Below are positions 17,728 through 26,151 of a stretch of DNA of 64,000 nt, one piece after another. The position numbers were made by a program, and so were the translations under genes. The number at the start of each line of letters is the position of its first letter. Within the stretch, counting starts at the first letter, position 1. The notes below the pieces were generated by a model. It was not told the origin of the DNA. It searched no databases and worked only from the letters and a program-made list of their open reading frames with translations. Source of the DNA: Phycisphaerales bacterium (GTDB taxonomy: Bacteria; Planctomycetota; Phycisphaerae; UBA1845; UTPLA1); NCBI GenBank assembly GCA_022360095.1, contig JAKSDK010001893.1:62001-126000 (forward strand), written 5' to 3'.

Positions 17728-18129
17728 ATGGGCGATTCCTCGGACCCCAACAGGATTCTTCGCGTTCACCATCGTGATGGTCTGACCCTCGTTGTGGGAC
17801 TGTTTCTGGCAACGTGGTTTGCGGGATCGGCCAGCACGGGGCGGACCTTGTCGGAGGGTCGATCCGAACCGATCCCGGCCTCGTCACTCAAAATGGGCAT
17901 CGATCCCAACACCGCAGAATGGTATGAGTTCGCCCAGCTCCCCGGTATTGGAGAAACGGTGGCCAGGCGATTCGAGATGTTTCGTAAGCAACGGCTCGAT
18001 GAGGTCGAGCCGGGGCATCTCGTTTTCGAGAGGCTGAGTGATCTGACACTCATACGGGGCATTGGTGAGAAGACCGTCCTCAGGATCAGACCGTTTCTCC
18101 GATTGCCGAATGTGCAAGTCGATGATTGA
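17728..18129 (+). CDS. helix-hairpin-helix protein with one membrane anchor (ComEA-like fragment)
   Basis: 133 residues. A single hydrophobic helix (about 19-36, LTLVVGLFLATWFAGSAS) is followed by two helix-hairpin-helix motifs: DPNTAEWYEFAQLPGIGETVARRFEMFRKQ (the ComEA-type motif, written here in part as LPGIGETVA) and a second LTLIRGIGEKTVLRIRPFL. ComEA proteins bind DNA at the outer face of the membrane during uptake, but this one lacks the long linker and other com genes are not present nearby, so a general DNA-binding or structural role is equally possible. It is followed 75 nt later by the STAS gene on the same strand. Confidence 0.75.
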   Translation: MGDSSDPNRILRVHHRDGLTLVVGLFLATWFAGSASTGRTLSEGRSEPIPASSLKMGIDPNTAEWYEFAQLPGIGETVARRFEMFRKQRLDEVEPGHLVFERLSDLTLIRGIGEKTVLRIRPFLRLPNVQVDD

Positions 18130-18204
18130 CAGCGTTCAGCACAAGCGATACCGTTGAGGAACAGGGAGTGTAGTGTAACGATCTCCGAACGCTCGGACAC
18201 GTCC

Positions 18205-18555
18205 ATGCCGATCAAAGATTGGTCTGAAAACATTTTATTGGGTGAGCTTCAAGATGATCCGATTTTTTCGGAGGACTTGAATGTTCTTCAGGAGTCGATT
18301 GAGGAGACCCCAGGGCGGCACGTCGTTCTGGACCTCTCCGGCATCACGTTTCTGAATTCCTCCAACATCGCCAAGCTGCTGAAACTCCGAAAAGTCATGC
18401 TTAATGATGACACCAACAACAAGCCGGCCAAGCTGCGGCTTTGCGGCATCAACACCGGCGTTTGGGGGGTCTTTCTCGTCACGGGACTCGACAAGATCTT
18501 TGAGTTCTGCGACGACGTTTCGAGCGGACTGGCCAGCGTGCAACTCGACGGTTAG
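18205..18555 (+). CDS. STAS-domain protein (anti-sigma factor antagonist type)
   Basis: 116 residues forming one STAS domain. The signature HVVLDLSGITFLNSSNIAKLLKLRK includes the loop serine pair that, in SpoIIAA/RsbV proteins, is phosphorylated by an anti-sigma kinase and dephosphorylated by a PP2C phosphatase. The later part LRLCGINTGVWGVFLVTGLDKIFEFCDDV fits the fold's final strand and helix. ATG 18205 is preferred; the frame extends back to a TTG at 18154 whose residues do not look like a STAS start. It could be a partner of the phosphatase at 7159, 10 kb away, but no RsbW-type kinase is seen here. Confidence 0.87.
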   Translation: MPIKDWSENILLGELQDDPIFSEDLNVLQESIEETPGRHVVLDLSGITFLNSSNIAKLLKLRKVMLNDDTNNKPAKLRLCGINTGVWGVFLVTGLDKIFEFCDDVSSGLASVQLDG

Positions 18556-18855
18556 CTCACTGTCCCAATTCCAATACAGACACTCATCATTACATCACCA
18601 GCGAGTTCAAGCGAAGATCGTGTCTCAATTCGACGCTCGTCGACCAGGCCGACGGCGACCCTAACAGCCCACCAAACAAAGCGAGCGAAACGACGTCAGA
18701 CCGTGGCACACTCGTATCCCCGAAACAAAAAAACTTCACGTCAGCCATAAATTTTTGAGCAGTAGTGCCCCTTTTTTGCATTTGACCTAAGAGAGAAAGG
18801 GAAAGAGGGGCCGGCTTTCGTTCCGCGATCAAGCTCAAAGAATCCGGAGCCAAGC
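18556..18855. other. intergenic region upstream of the kinase gene, 300 nt
   Basis: No RNA gene or repeat recognised. It contains an A/T-rich patch (about 18720-18790) including runs of A and T and a purine-rich stretch (18790-18815) before the kinase gene. The kinase start has CGGAG at 18845-18849, 6 nt before its ATG. A promoter probably lies in the A/T-rich patch, but I cannot define hexamers. Confidence 0.5.
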
Positions 18856-21063
18856 ATGGCAGAAGCCCCCGAAAACTCTCTTGAGAAAATCTTTTTCGCC
18901 GCCTTGAAACTCCCGGACTCGATGCGAGCTGATTATCTCGATCGGGCCTGCGGAGAGGATGAGGCGCTCAAAGCCAACATTAAAGCGTTACTCGTCGCAG
19001 ACGGGGAACTCGAGCATTTGCTTGGGCCCGCGGGCTTAACAACGATGTCAGAACTTGACGCCGTGATCATGATGAAAGGACAGCGAATCGGCAGCTATGC
19101 GATCCGACGGCAGATCGCCGGAGGCGGAATGGGGATCGTGTACGAAGCCGTGCAGGAAAAGCCGCGCCGCACGGTGGCCTTGAAGGTGATGAAACCCGGC
19201 ATTGCCTCGGCGTCGGCCTTAAGGCGCTTTGAGCAGGAGTCGCAAATCCTGGCTCGCCTGCGTCATCCCAACATCGCTCAGGTCTTTGAGGCCGGCATGC
19301 ACGATGACGGGAGCAACACGATGCCCTATTTCGCGATGGAATATATTCCCAACGCGAAGACGCTGGTCAACTATGCCAACGAAAAGAAGCTGAGCACGGG
19401 AGACCGTCTGAGCCTGTTCATCAAAATTTGTGATGCCGTCCACCACGGCAACCAGAAAGGCATCATCCATCGGGACCTGAAGCCGGATAACATCCTCGTC
19501 GATTCTTCGGGCGAACCCAAAATCATCGATTTCGGCGTCGCCAAGGCAACCGATTCGGACATGGCGCAGACGACGCATCAAACGCATGTCGGACAGCTCA
19601 TCGGCACGATGCGTTACATGAGTCCTGAGCAGTGCGAAGGGGACCCACACGATCTGGACGCCCGGAGCGATGTCTACACGCTCGGTGTCATTCTCTATGA
19701 GCTGTTGTGTGACCGTCTGCCTTATGACCTGGAAGACGCCGCCTATTACGAAGCGGCAAGGGTCATCCGCGAAGAGCTCCCGAAAAAACCGAGCAGCATT
19801 AACAAGCATCTCCGGGGCAACGTGGAGATGATCACGCTGGCGGCGCTGGAGAAAGATCGCACACACCGCTATCAATCCGCCGGCGAGTTGGGGCAGGACA
19901 TTCAGCGTCACTTGAATGGAGAGCTGCCTGCGATCCAACCGCCAAGTTTTATTCGTGTGTTCAAGCGTCAAATGCGCACACACCGTCGAGGTGTGGCGAT
20001 TGTTAGTACAGCTCTCGTCGCTTTGGTCATCGGATTCCTGATCGCTCCCACTCGGACGGACGGTATGGCCACATTGACCGTGACCGCCCGTCGGGTGGAT
20101 GCGAACGCTGATCTTGAAGGCGCCGATGTGTATATTCGAAAAATAAACATCCAAACCCGCCAGCCGGAGGAAGCCAGACCTCTGGGTAAGACGCCATTGA
20201 ATTTACATTGTGTTTCACCGGGCTACTACCGCGTCATCGTCAAGGTGGATGACGACGAATTCAGCGAGATGACTCGTTATTTGGAAGAAGAACAAAGCTA
20301 CACGCTCAACGCACTGATACGGCCAGCCAAAGAAGTTCAGACCGACATGATGTTCATCGAGGGGGGGCAAGCCATCGTCGGTATGGAAACCGACGTCTTT
20401 CATTACTTCAAGAAGCGCACGGTCTCATTGGAGGCATATTGGATCGATGCCACCGAGGTTTCGAACCGAGCCTACAAGGCATTCCTGGACGACACCAACC
20501 ATCCATGGCCTGAGTTCTGGGGCAATGAATACAGACCTGCATGGGACGATTTGCCGGTCGTCGGCATCGGCTTGAATGACGCGCAGTCCTATGCCGAATG
20601 GGCGGGCAAACGACTGCCGAACGATCTCGAGTGGGAACGGGCCGGCCGCGGGACCGGCGGTCGAACGTTTCCATGGGGAAGCAACGCTGAATCGATCCGG
20701 CAGCACGCCAATGTTTTCAAGAGCGAAACGAAGGTCTGGTTGGCGGCGATAAGTTCATCGGAACTTCGTCACTATTACGAGAAATCTGTAAGTCCGGTCA
20801 ATCAGTTGCCTGACGGCCTCATGGACCGTACTCCGGAGGGACTCTATCACATGCAGGGAAACGTTTCAGAGTGGACCGAATCAATGCACTTCAATGTGAT
20901 AGGGGGCGCGTCCAAGCCCGAACGCTATGAACGAATTATCAAGAGCGATCATTGGGGCCGAGATGCCAGGGAATATTGGGATCTCGCCCGTTTCATTGTC
21001 CGCTCGATCGATTCGAAGGTGATCAGTTGCGGATTCCGCTGTGCGAAAGGAGCGCAGCCTTAG
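18856..21063 (+). CDS. Ser/Thr protein kinase with membrane helix, PEGA-like and FGE-sulfatase-like domains
   Basis: 735 residues. Residues 1-70 are the helical leader common on planctomycete Hanks kinases. The kinase domain, about 78-350, is intact: GGGMGIVYEA, VALKVMKP, HRDLKPDNIL, IDFGVAK, MSPEQ. One membrane helix follows at about 373-395 (GVAIVSTALVALVIGFLIA). Outside the cell lie a PEGA-like region (about 400-490; GKTPLNLHCVSPGYYRVIVKV) and a formylglycine-enzyme-like domain (about 495-733; MMFIEGG, YWIDATEVSNRAY, RLPNDLEWERAGRG, GNVSEWTES, SCGFRCAKG). The cysteine pair used by true formylglycine enzymes for copper and catalysis is not apparent, so this outer domain is more likely a ligand sensor. 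An outer-signal to inner-phosphorylation role is inferred. Confidence 0.92.
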   Translation: MAEAPENSLEKIFFAALKLPDSMRADYLDRACGEDEALKANIKALLVADGELEHLLGPAGLTTMSELDAVIMMKGQRIGSYAIRRQIAGGGMGIVYEAVQEKPRRTVALKVMKPGIASASALRRFEQESQILARLRHPNIAQVFEAGMHDDGSNTMPYFAMEYIPNAKTLVNYANEKKLSTGDRLSLFIKICDAVHHGNQKGIIHRDLKPDNILVDSSGEPKIIDFGVAKATDSDMAQTTHQTHVGQLIGTMRYMSPEQCEGDPHDLDARSDVYTLGVILYELLCDRLPYDLEDAAYYEAARVIREELPKKPSSINKHLRGNVEMITLAALEKDRTHRYQSAGELGQDIQRHLNGELPAIQPPSFIRVFKRQMRTHRRGVAIVSTALVALVIGFLIAPTRTDGMATLTVTARRVDANADLEGADVYIRKINIQTRQPEEARPLGKTPLNLHCVSPGYYRVIVKVDDDEFSEMTRYLEEEQSYTLNALIRPAKEVQTDMMFIEGGQAIVGMETDVFHYFKKRTVSLEAYWIDATEVSNRAYKAFLDDTNHPWPEFWGNEYRPAWDDLPVVGIGLNDAQSYAEWAGKRLPNDLEWERAGRGTGGRTFPWGSNAESIRQHANVFKSETKVWLAAISSSELRHYYEKSVSPVNQLPDGLMDRTPEGLYHMQGNVSEWTESMHFNVIGGASKPERYERIIKSDHWGRDAREYWDLARFIVRSIDSKVISCGFRCAKGAQP

Positions 21064-21093
21064 TTCATTTTCTTGATAAAGGAGGTATGACCA

Positions 21094-21522
21094 ATGGCAA
21101 TAGGAAGTTTGTATTTCGATTTTATTGTAAGGCCGGATCTCCTTCAGCACACGCATCAGATCCAGGACTATTTCCGGCGACACCTTGACAAGATGGATCC
21201 TTGGAAAGGGGGAGATAATATACGAAATGGTTGGCTGAGGCTATTCGACGTCGAGGATACGCCCAGTCAGATGCCAGGATACGTCCAAAGTAAAACTCAG
21301 GCTATTCCTGATCTAAATACCTTTACGGTGAGAGCGGAACAAAAAGACGATTATTTTGCGACTTCATATTGCTACTCAGGCAATGCGCAAATCTGCTATC
21401 ATCCCTTTCACTTCTTAGATCAATATGGAAACCCTTGGATACTGCAATCGTCTCCGGCGCCAGTGAAACCTCTCATCGTTTTAACCTATGAGACAATCGT
21501 CTTTCCAATAACGACACCATAG
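21094..21522 (+). CDS. hypothetical protein, AT-richer than neighbours
   Basis: 142 residues of unknown function, starting 30 nt after the kinase gene with a strong AAAGGAGG about 7 nt before the ATG, so it is probably co-transcribed with the kinase. The sequence is aromatic-rich (SLYFDFIVRPDLL, ATSYCYSGNAQICYHPFHFLDQYGNPWIL) with no signal peptide and no membrane segment, and reads like a compact globular protein. Codon choice (many ATA, TTA, AAT, TAT) and base composition differ visibly from the genes on either side, a possible sign of transfer. No paralogue or known family recognised. Confidence 0.72.
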   Translation: MAIGSLYFDFIVRPDLLQHTHQIQDYFRRHLDKMDPWKGGDNIRNGWLRLFDVEDTPSQMPGYVQSKTQAIPDLNTFTVRAEQKDDYFATSYCYSGNAQICYHPFHFLDQYGNPWILQSSPAPVKPLIVLTYETIVFPITTP

Positions 21523-21665
21523 TGCTGTATTTCAGATGGGTGCGAGTAGGATCAGGGCGACGGAGACTGAGGATTTCCGGATTGTGCGACGTCTGGAAAT
21601 CCTCTGCAGAATTCATGACACTGTCCTTGGCGAAAAGCGCGAGAACTCCGAAAAAGCCGATCTAA

Positions 21666-22412
21666 CTATCCCAGCTGCGCCAGGACCTCATCCGGCATAT
21701 CGAAATTGCTGTAGACCTGTTGCACGTCGTCGTGGTCTTCGAAGGCATCGATCATCTTGAGGACCTTCTCGCCGGTGGCGGCGTCGACCTGCACGGTGGT
21801 GCCGGGGATCTTGGTGATCTCGGCGGTCTGCGTCTTGACGGACTTGGCTTCGAGGGCCTTCTTGACCGCGTCGTAGGCGGGAACCTCACAGGTGATCTGG
21901 AAGACATCGCCGTCAGGGACGACGTCCTCGGCGCCGGCTTCCAACGCAATCTCCATCAGGGTGTCCTCATCCGTGTCGGTTGCGTCGACCGTGAAGACAC
22001 CCTTGGTGGAGAAATTCCAGCTCACGCAGTTGGACGTGCCGAGGTTGCCGCCTGCCCTTTCGAAAATCTTTTTGATCTCCGGGGCCGTGCGGTTCGAATT
22101 GTCGGTGAGGGCGTCCACGATGATGGCCACACCGCCAGGGCCATAGCCTTCATACACGGCAGGCACATATTCGGCCCCGGCGATCTCACCGGTGCCTTTC
22201 TTGATGGCCTTGTCGATCGTGTCGTTCGGCATGTTGGCTTCTTTGGCCTTGTCGATCGCATAACGCAGCGAGAGATTGGCCGCCGGGTCGCCCCCTCCGG
22301 ACTTGGCGGCGACGATGATGTTTCGTGCCAGTTTGCTCCACAGCTTGCCGCGACGAGCATCATTGGCGCTCTTCTTGTGCTTGATGTTGTTCCATTTGCT
22401 ATGGCCGGCCAT
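21666..22412 (-). CDS. yebC: YebC/TACO1-family protein
   Basis: 248 residues, standard length for this family of ribosome-associated translation factors, formerly annotated as transcriptional regulators; some members help translate proline-rich stretches. The N-terminus MAGHSKWNNIKHKKSANDARRGKLWSKL is nearly diagnostic. Further conserved parts are LSLRYAIDKAKEANMPNDTIDKAIKKGTG, YEGYGPGGVAIIVDALTDNSNRTAPEIK and the end FEDHDDVQQVYSNFDMPDE. GAGGAA stands just upstream of the ATG. It is the last gene of the long minus-strand run that begins with nusA, a suitable setting for a translation factor. Whether it shares that transcript is not known. Confidence 0.96.
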   Translation of the reverse strand: MAGHSKWNNIKHKKSANDARRGKLWSKLARNIIVAAKSGGGDPAANLSLRYAIDKAKEANMPNDTIDKAIKKGTGEIAGAEYVPAVYEGYGPGGVAIIVDALTDNSNRTAPEIKKIFERAGGNLGTSNCVSWNFSTKGVFTVDATDTDEDTLMEIALEAGAEDVVPDGDVFQITCEVPAYDAVKKALEAKSVKTQTAEITKIPGTTVQVDAATGEKVLKMIDAFEDHDDVQQVYSNFDMPDEVLAQLG

Positions 22413-22472
22413 GTCGGTTCCTCAGTCGTTTTTCTTATTCTAGCAGAATACTGTGAAAGAGAGGAGAGGAGA

Positions 22473-25400
22473 TCAGGGATCAGGGGGTTTGGGATCGTCC
22501 GTGCCTGGCGACGGCTGCGTGGTGGCAGGTCCGATGACGTCAGCCGTCGTGACCGATTCTCCGTCGGTGAGTTGTTTGAGCTTGGCCCGGATCTTCACGT
22601 GCAATCGATGGTGTTCACGATCGGACGGAGGATCTCGCTCGGGGTCGGACAAGGCCAGCGCCTTTTCCCAGTGCGTGCGGGCCTCGCTGCGCCGGCCCAT
22701 GCGATAAAGCGCGTCCGCGAGATGATCGTGAATGACCGGGTCTTCGCGATCGGACACGCGGATGGCCTCACTCACGAAAAACAACGTGCTGTCCAGATCG
22801 TCATAAAGGATGGGATAGTCACGCCGACTTGTGCGAAGGGCCCAACGAAGATAATGAGCGGCCTTTTCAAAATACCCCTGTTTGTAGAGTACCCACCCCA
22901 GGCTGTCCAAGTATGCGAATGAGCGAGGATCTTCAGAGAGGGCAAACCGGATCATCCGTTCCGCCTTGTCGAGCTTGATGCCGGCATCGGCCCAACTGTA
23001 ACCAAGATCATTGCTGACGCCGACGAATCTTTGCCGGGAAAGCGGCGTACCGGCGAAACGATTTTGGATGTCATGACCTTCTGACACCAGTTGCTCGTAA
23101 GTTTCCTCCATTTGCTGGATAGCCTGCGCGTTGCGATCGGTGTTCTGAAAGATGCTGACGAGGTACGTACGCATTCGAACGATCAGATCCGAGTCGTAGC
23201 GAAGGCCGGCCTTTCGGGCTTCCAGTTCCGGACGAAGGAACTTGTTGACGATCTGCTCCGCCTCATCGTAGCGCTCCGCAACCGTCAGAACACGGACGAG
23301 TGCCAGACTCACTTCTTCCAGTCTGAGCAAATAGGCCTGTTCGCCCAATTTTCCTTCAAACTGTTTGCGCTTGCGTTCCAGCGCGTTGACCCTGTCACGA
23401 TAAAAATCAATCGCCCGATCGAAACGTCGCGCGAGACGGTAACTCAGTCCCAAGAATGACTCATATCGTTCCCGGTTTTCCGAGAGCTCCGTGCCGGTCC
23501 GCGCGATCTCAATGGCGTCATCCCATTGCTTGTTTGCCGCACAAAGGCTGATCAGCATGTTATTGAGTGAGATGTCCTCCGGTTCGTCGGACAGCCAATC
23601 GAGCGCAAGCTGCTGGGCTTCGATGTGGCGTTCCGCGCCTTGGAGACTGGTCAGATACTGAATTTGCCGTTCACGGTTCGTCGGGTCCTTGTCAAGGTGA
23701 CTTCGTGCCAAGGCGATGGCCTTCTCGTGCCGATCGGCCACACTTAGCGTGAGCAGATAGACGCGCTGCCGCATCGCCTCCTCAGGAGCGGCGTCGAGCC
23801 AGCGTTTCGCGGTATCGGCGGCAAGATCATATTCGCCGGCCACGATATGCGCGAGGATGAGCTGGCCCGTGAACAAGGCGTGGTGCTGGCTTAGATCCTC
23901 ACGCGCCAGCATTTGCCGGAGAAGTGAGATGACCCTGCCATAATCACTTTGAATATCGGTGAAGTCGAGGAGTTTACGGAGATAGCTCCAATCTCGTGGG
24001 CGATCTTTAAGAAGGCTCCGCACGATTTCCGCGGCCTCGTCAAACCTGAGCAGCTTCGCCAGCAGAAAATAGCTGAGTTCACGCGTGGGAAAATCGTCGG
24101 GATCGACCTGTAAGCCTCGTGTGGTGTAATCGAGCGCCTTTTCATACTGGTTGAGATCACGATAGCTGATGGCCATGTCCAGATAAGTGCGCGTGTCGCC
24201 CGGGTAGTCTTTGATGATCTTCGCCAGCGCGTCTTGATACACCTCCACACGGGCTTTGCCGGTGAGCTTCCGGTCCGTAAAGAGATCCAACAGCGCGCGG
24301 CACCGTTCGACCCTCGGGCCGCTGTGATTGAGGCGTTGGAAATCTGAGAAATACTCCCGGGCTTCCTGCGGTCTGCCGCTGAGGATGTAATACCGCACGA
24401 GTTTCTCGCGAGCCTGATGATATCGCGGGTCCACATCGTCCACGATTCGGCGATATAACTGCTCACATCGCCGATGCTCTCCTCGGCGCTCGGCCGATTC
24501 GGCCAAGTGAAACAATGGATCGGCAGACCGGCGATTCAGGCGGAAGGCGTCCAGCCACGCCGTCTCCGCTTCGTCCGTGTCACTTAATGCATCGTGGGCG
24601 ATGCCTTTGGCAAAGTAGACCTTCCCACTTTGGACCCCGTTCGCAATGGCCGCATCGGCCGTCGTGATGACGTCCTGCCATCGCTTTTGTTTCCTGTACA
24701 ACTCAGTCATGGCAACGAACGCGGCGCCCAGGCCGTCGTTGAGTTTCGTCGCCTTATCGAGTTCGACAAGCGCTTCCTCGTCCCGGCCTTGCGCCGACAA
24801 CAACAGTCCAAAAACGCACCGGACAAAAGCATCCTCGGGTTCTTTTTGGGCGAGCTTGTTCGCGGGGGCAACCAATTTCGCGATGTCAACAATCTCCGAA
24901 AACATGGACAACATTTGTCCGTCGGACTCGGGATTTGCGCGAAACGTTTTGATGATGCGGTCATAGGATTTTCCGAAGTCGCCGGTTCGGCCATGGAGTC
25001 TCGCCAGCACATACCCCACTTCGGGGTCGGCCGACGGCTGGTCCGCAATCCTTTCCAGGATGTCGATCGCCTCAGCGACTTTGTCGCGTTTCATCAGCAA
25101 CCTGGCGAATTGAAGGCGCGATGCCGGATCGGCCTCGTCCGCCGAGCGGATGATCTCGCGATCGTATAATTCAGGTTGACCAAGCAGATCGCAAACCCTC
25201 TTCAGGAGTTCAAAGCCATTGGCCTCCTTTGGAAAATCGGAGAGCCACTTCCGGGTTTCGCTCAATGCTTCGTCGGATCGTCCGGCAAGGGCCAACGCAT
25301 ACACGAACCGTTTACGCAGGCCGGGCTCGTCAGAGCTCTCCGCCACTGCGCGACGGTAGGATTCGACGGCCTTGCCATACTTCTTCAGTTTCGTCTGAAT

Positions 25401-26129
25401 TTCGCCGACGATGCCTGCGGCCGTGCCGCGAAACAAGGCCATGACCTCCTTGAGTTCATGGTATTGACGCATCGTCTGTGTCGGCCGCTCAACGATCTTG
25501 AGATAAGCTTCGAGCTGCTCCTCAGCCGCTGTGAGATAGCCTTGTTTGTGCAGTGCCATCGCCAACGTCAACCGGGCGAGGACGGCCTCCGGACGATGAG
25601 GCTCGTCCTTTGCCGAGATCAATGCCAGCCGCAACTCGTGGATCGCTTCGTTCGTTCGGTCCTGCAGCCACGCAATTTCCCCCAGCATCTGATGGGCTGC
25701 AATGTTTCGTGGGCGTTGCTTGATCACCTCGCGGAGATGACTTTCAGCCAAACCGTGATTACCGTGTTGCAGGCCGGACCGGGCTAACAAAATGCGGGCA
25801 TCCATGAGCGTCGGGTCAAATTGGAGCGATTTCTCGAGCGAACTAATCGCTTCGCCCCAGAGCTGCTCGTCGAAGCGCTTCCGGCCCTTCTTGAAATAGC
25901 GCACGGCCCTGGGGTCGGGATCGCCCTCTGTTTTGTCGGACGCGGCGGCCTTCGGGAATTGGGGAACGGGAAGGATCTGATCGAGATGCAGGAATGCCTT
26001 CGGAGCGAGATCCTGTCCCGAGTCGGTGTTTAACGCGCCGGCTCCCGCCGGTTGTCCATAAACCGTCAGAGAAAAAAGGAGGAACAGGGAACCGACTCGA
26101 CCTGGCTGGATTCGTGGCAACTCACACAT
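22473..26129 (-). CDS. very large TPR-repeat protein, secreted
   Basis: About 1218 residues. ATG 26129 is chosen over a TTG at 26141. The N-terminus MCELPRIQPGRVGSLFLLFSLTVYG is a signal peptide, so it probably acts in the periplasm or at the outer membrane. From about residue 80 to 1150 there are successive tetratricopeptide-type helical repeats, for example FKKGRKRFDEQLWGEAISSL, HLREVIKQRPRNIAAHQMLG and FLLAKLLRFDEAAEIVRSLL. TPR superhelices are scaffolds for protein-protein contacts. The end is polar and Pro/Thr-rich. It lies 22 nt downstream of the HhH-GPD-like gene and just before yebC. No enzymatic domain is evident. Confidence 0.88.
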   Translation of the reverse strand: MCELPRIQPGRVGSLFLLFSLTVYGQPAGAGALNTDSGQDLAPKAFLHLDQILPVPQFPKAAASDKTEGDPDPRAVRYFKKGRKRFDEQLWGEAISSLEKSLQFDPTLMDARILLARSGLQHGNHGLAESHLREVIKQRPRNIAAHQMLGEIAWLQDRTNEAIHELRLALISAKDEPHRPEAVLARLTLAMALHKQGYLTAAEEQLEAYLKIVERPTQTMRQYHELKEVMALFRGTAAGIVGEIQTKLKKYGKAVESYRRAVAESSDEPGLRKRFVYALALAGRSDEALSETRKWLSDFPKEANGFELLKRVCDLLGQPELYDREIIRSADEADPASRLQFARLLMKRDKVAEAIDILERIADQPSADPEVGYVLARLHGRTGDFGKSYDRIIKTFRANPESDGQMLSMFSEIVDIAKLVAPANKLAQKEPEDAFVRCVFGLLLSAQGRDEEALVELDKATKLNDGLGAAFVAMTELYRKQKRWQDVITTADAAIANGVQSGKVYFAKGIAHDALSDTDEAETAWLDAFRLNRRSADPLFHLAESAERRGEHRRCEQLYRRIVDDVDPRYHQAREKLVRYYILSGRPQEAREYFSDFQRLNHSGPRVERCRALLDLFTDRKLTGKARVEVYQDALAKIIKDYPGDTRTYLDMAISYRDLNQYEKALDYTTRGLQVDPDDFPTRELSYFLLAKLLRFDEAAEIVRSLLKDRPRDWSYLRKLLDFTDIQSDYGRVISLLRQMLAREDLSQHHALFTGQLILAHIVAGEYDLAADTAKRWLDAAPEEAMRQRVYLLTLSVADRHEKAIALARSHLDKDPTNRERQIQYLTSLQGAERHIEAQQLALDWLSDEPEDISLNNMLISLCAANKQWDDAIEIARTGTELSENRERYESFLGLSYRLARRFDRAIDFYRDRVNALERKRKQFEGKLGEQAYLLRLEEVSLALVRVLTVAERYDEAEQIVNKFLRPELEARKAGLRYDSDLIVRMRTYLVSIFQNTDRNAQAIQQMEETYEQLVSEGHDIQNRFAGTPLSRQRFVGVSNDLGYSWADAGIKLDKAERMIRFALSEDPRSFAYLDSLGWVLYKQGYFEKAAHYLRWALRTSRRDYPILYDDLDSTLFFVSEAIRVSDREDPVIHDHLADALYRMGRRSEARTHWEKALALSDPERDPPSDREHHRLHVKIRAKLKQLTDGESVTTADVIGPATTQPSPGTDDPKPPDP

Positions 26130-26151
26130 GGCAGACTTCAACGTCCCGTCG

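Noticed and set aside
21536..21760. 74-residue plus-strand frame after the orphan gene
   Set aside because: Its second half lies opposite yebC and it lacks a credible start site.
21720..22922. 400-residue plus-strand frame across yebC and the TPR gene
   Set aside because: Runs antisense to two well-supported genes; its repetitive Gly/Val/Asp content is what a reversed codon pattern gives.
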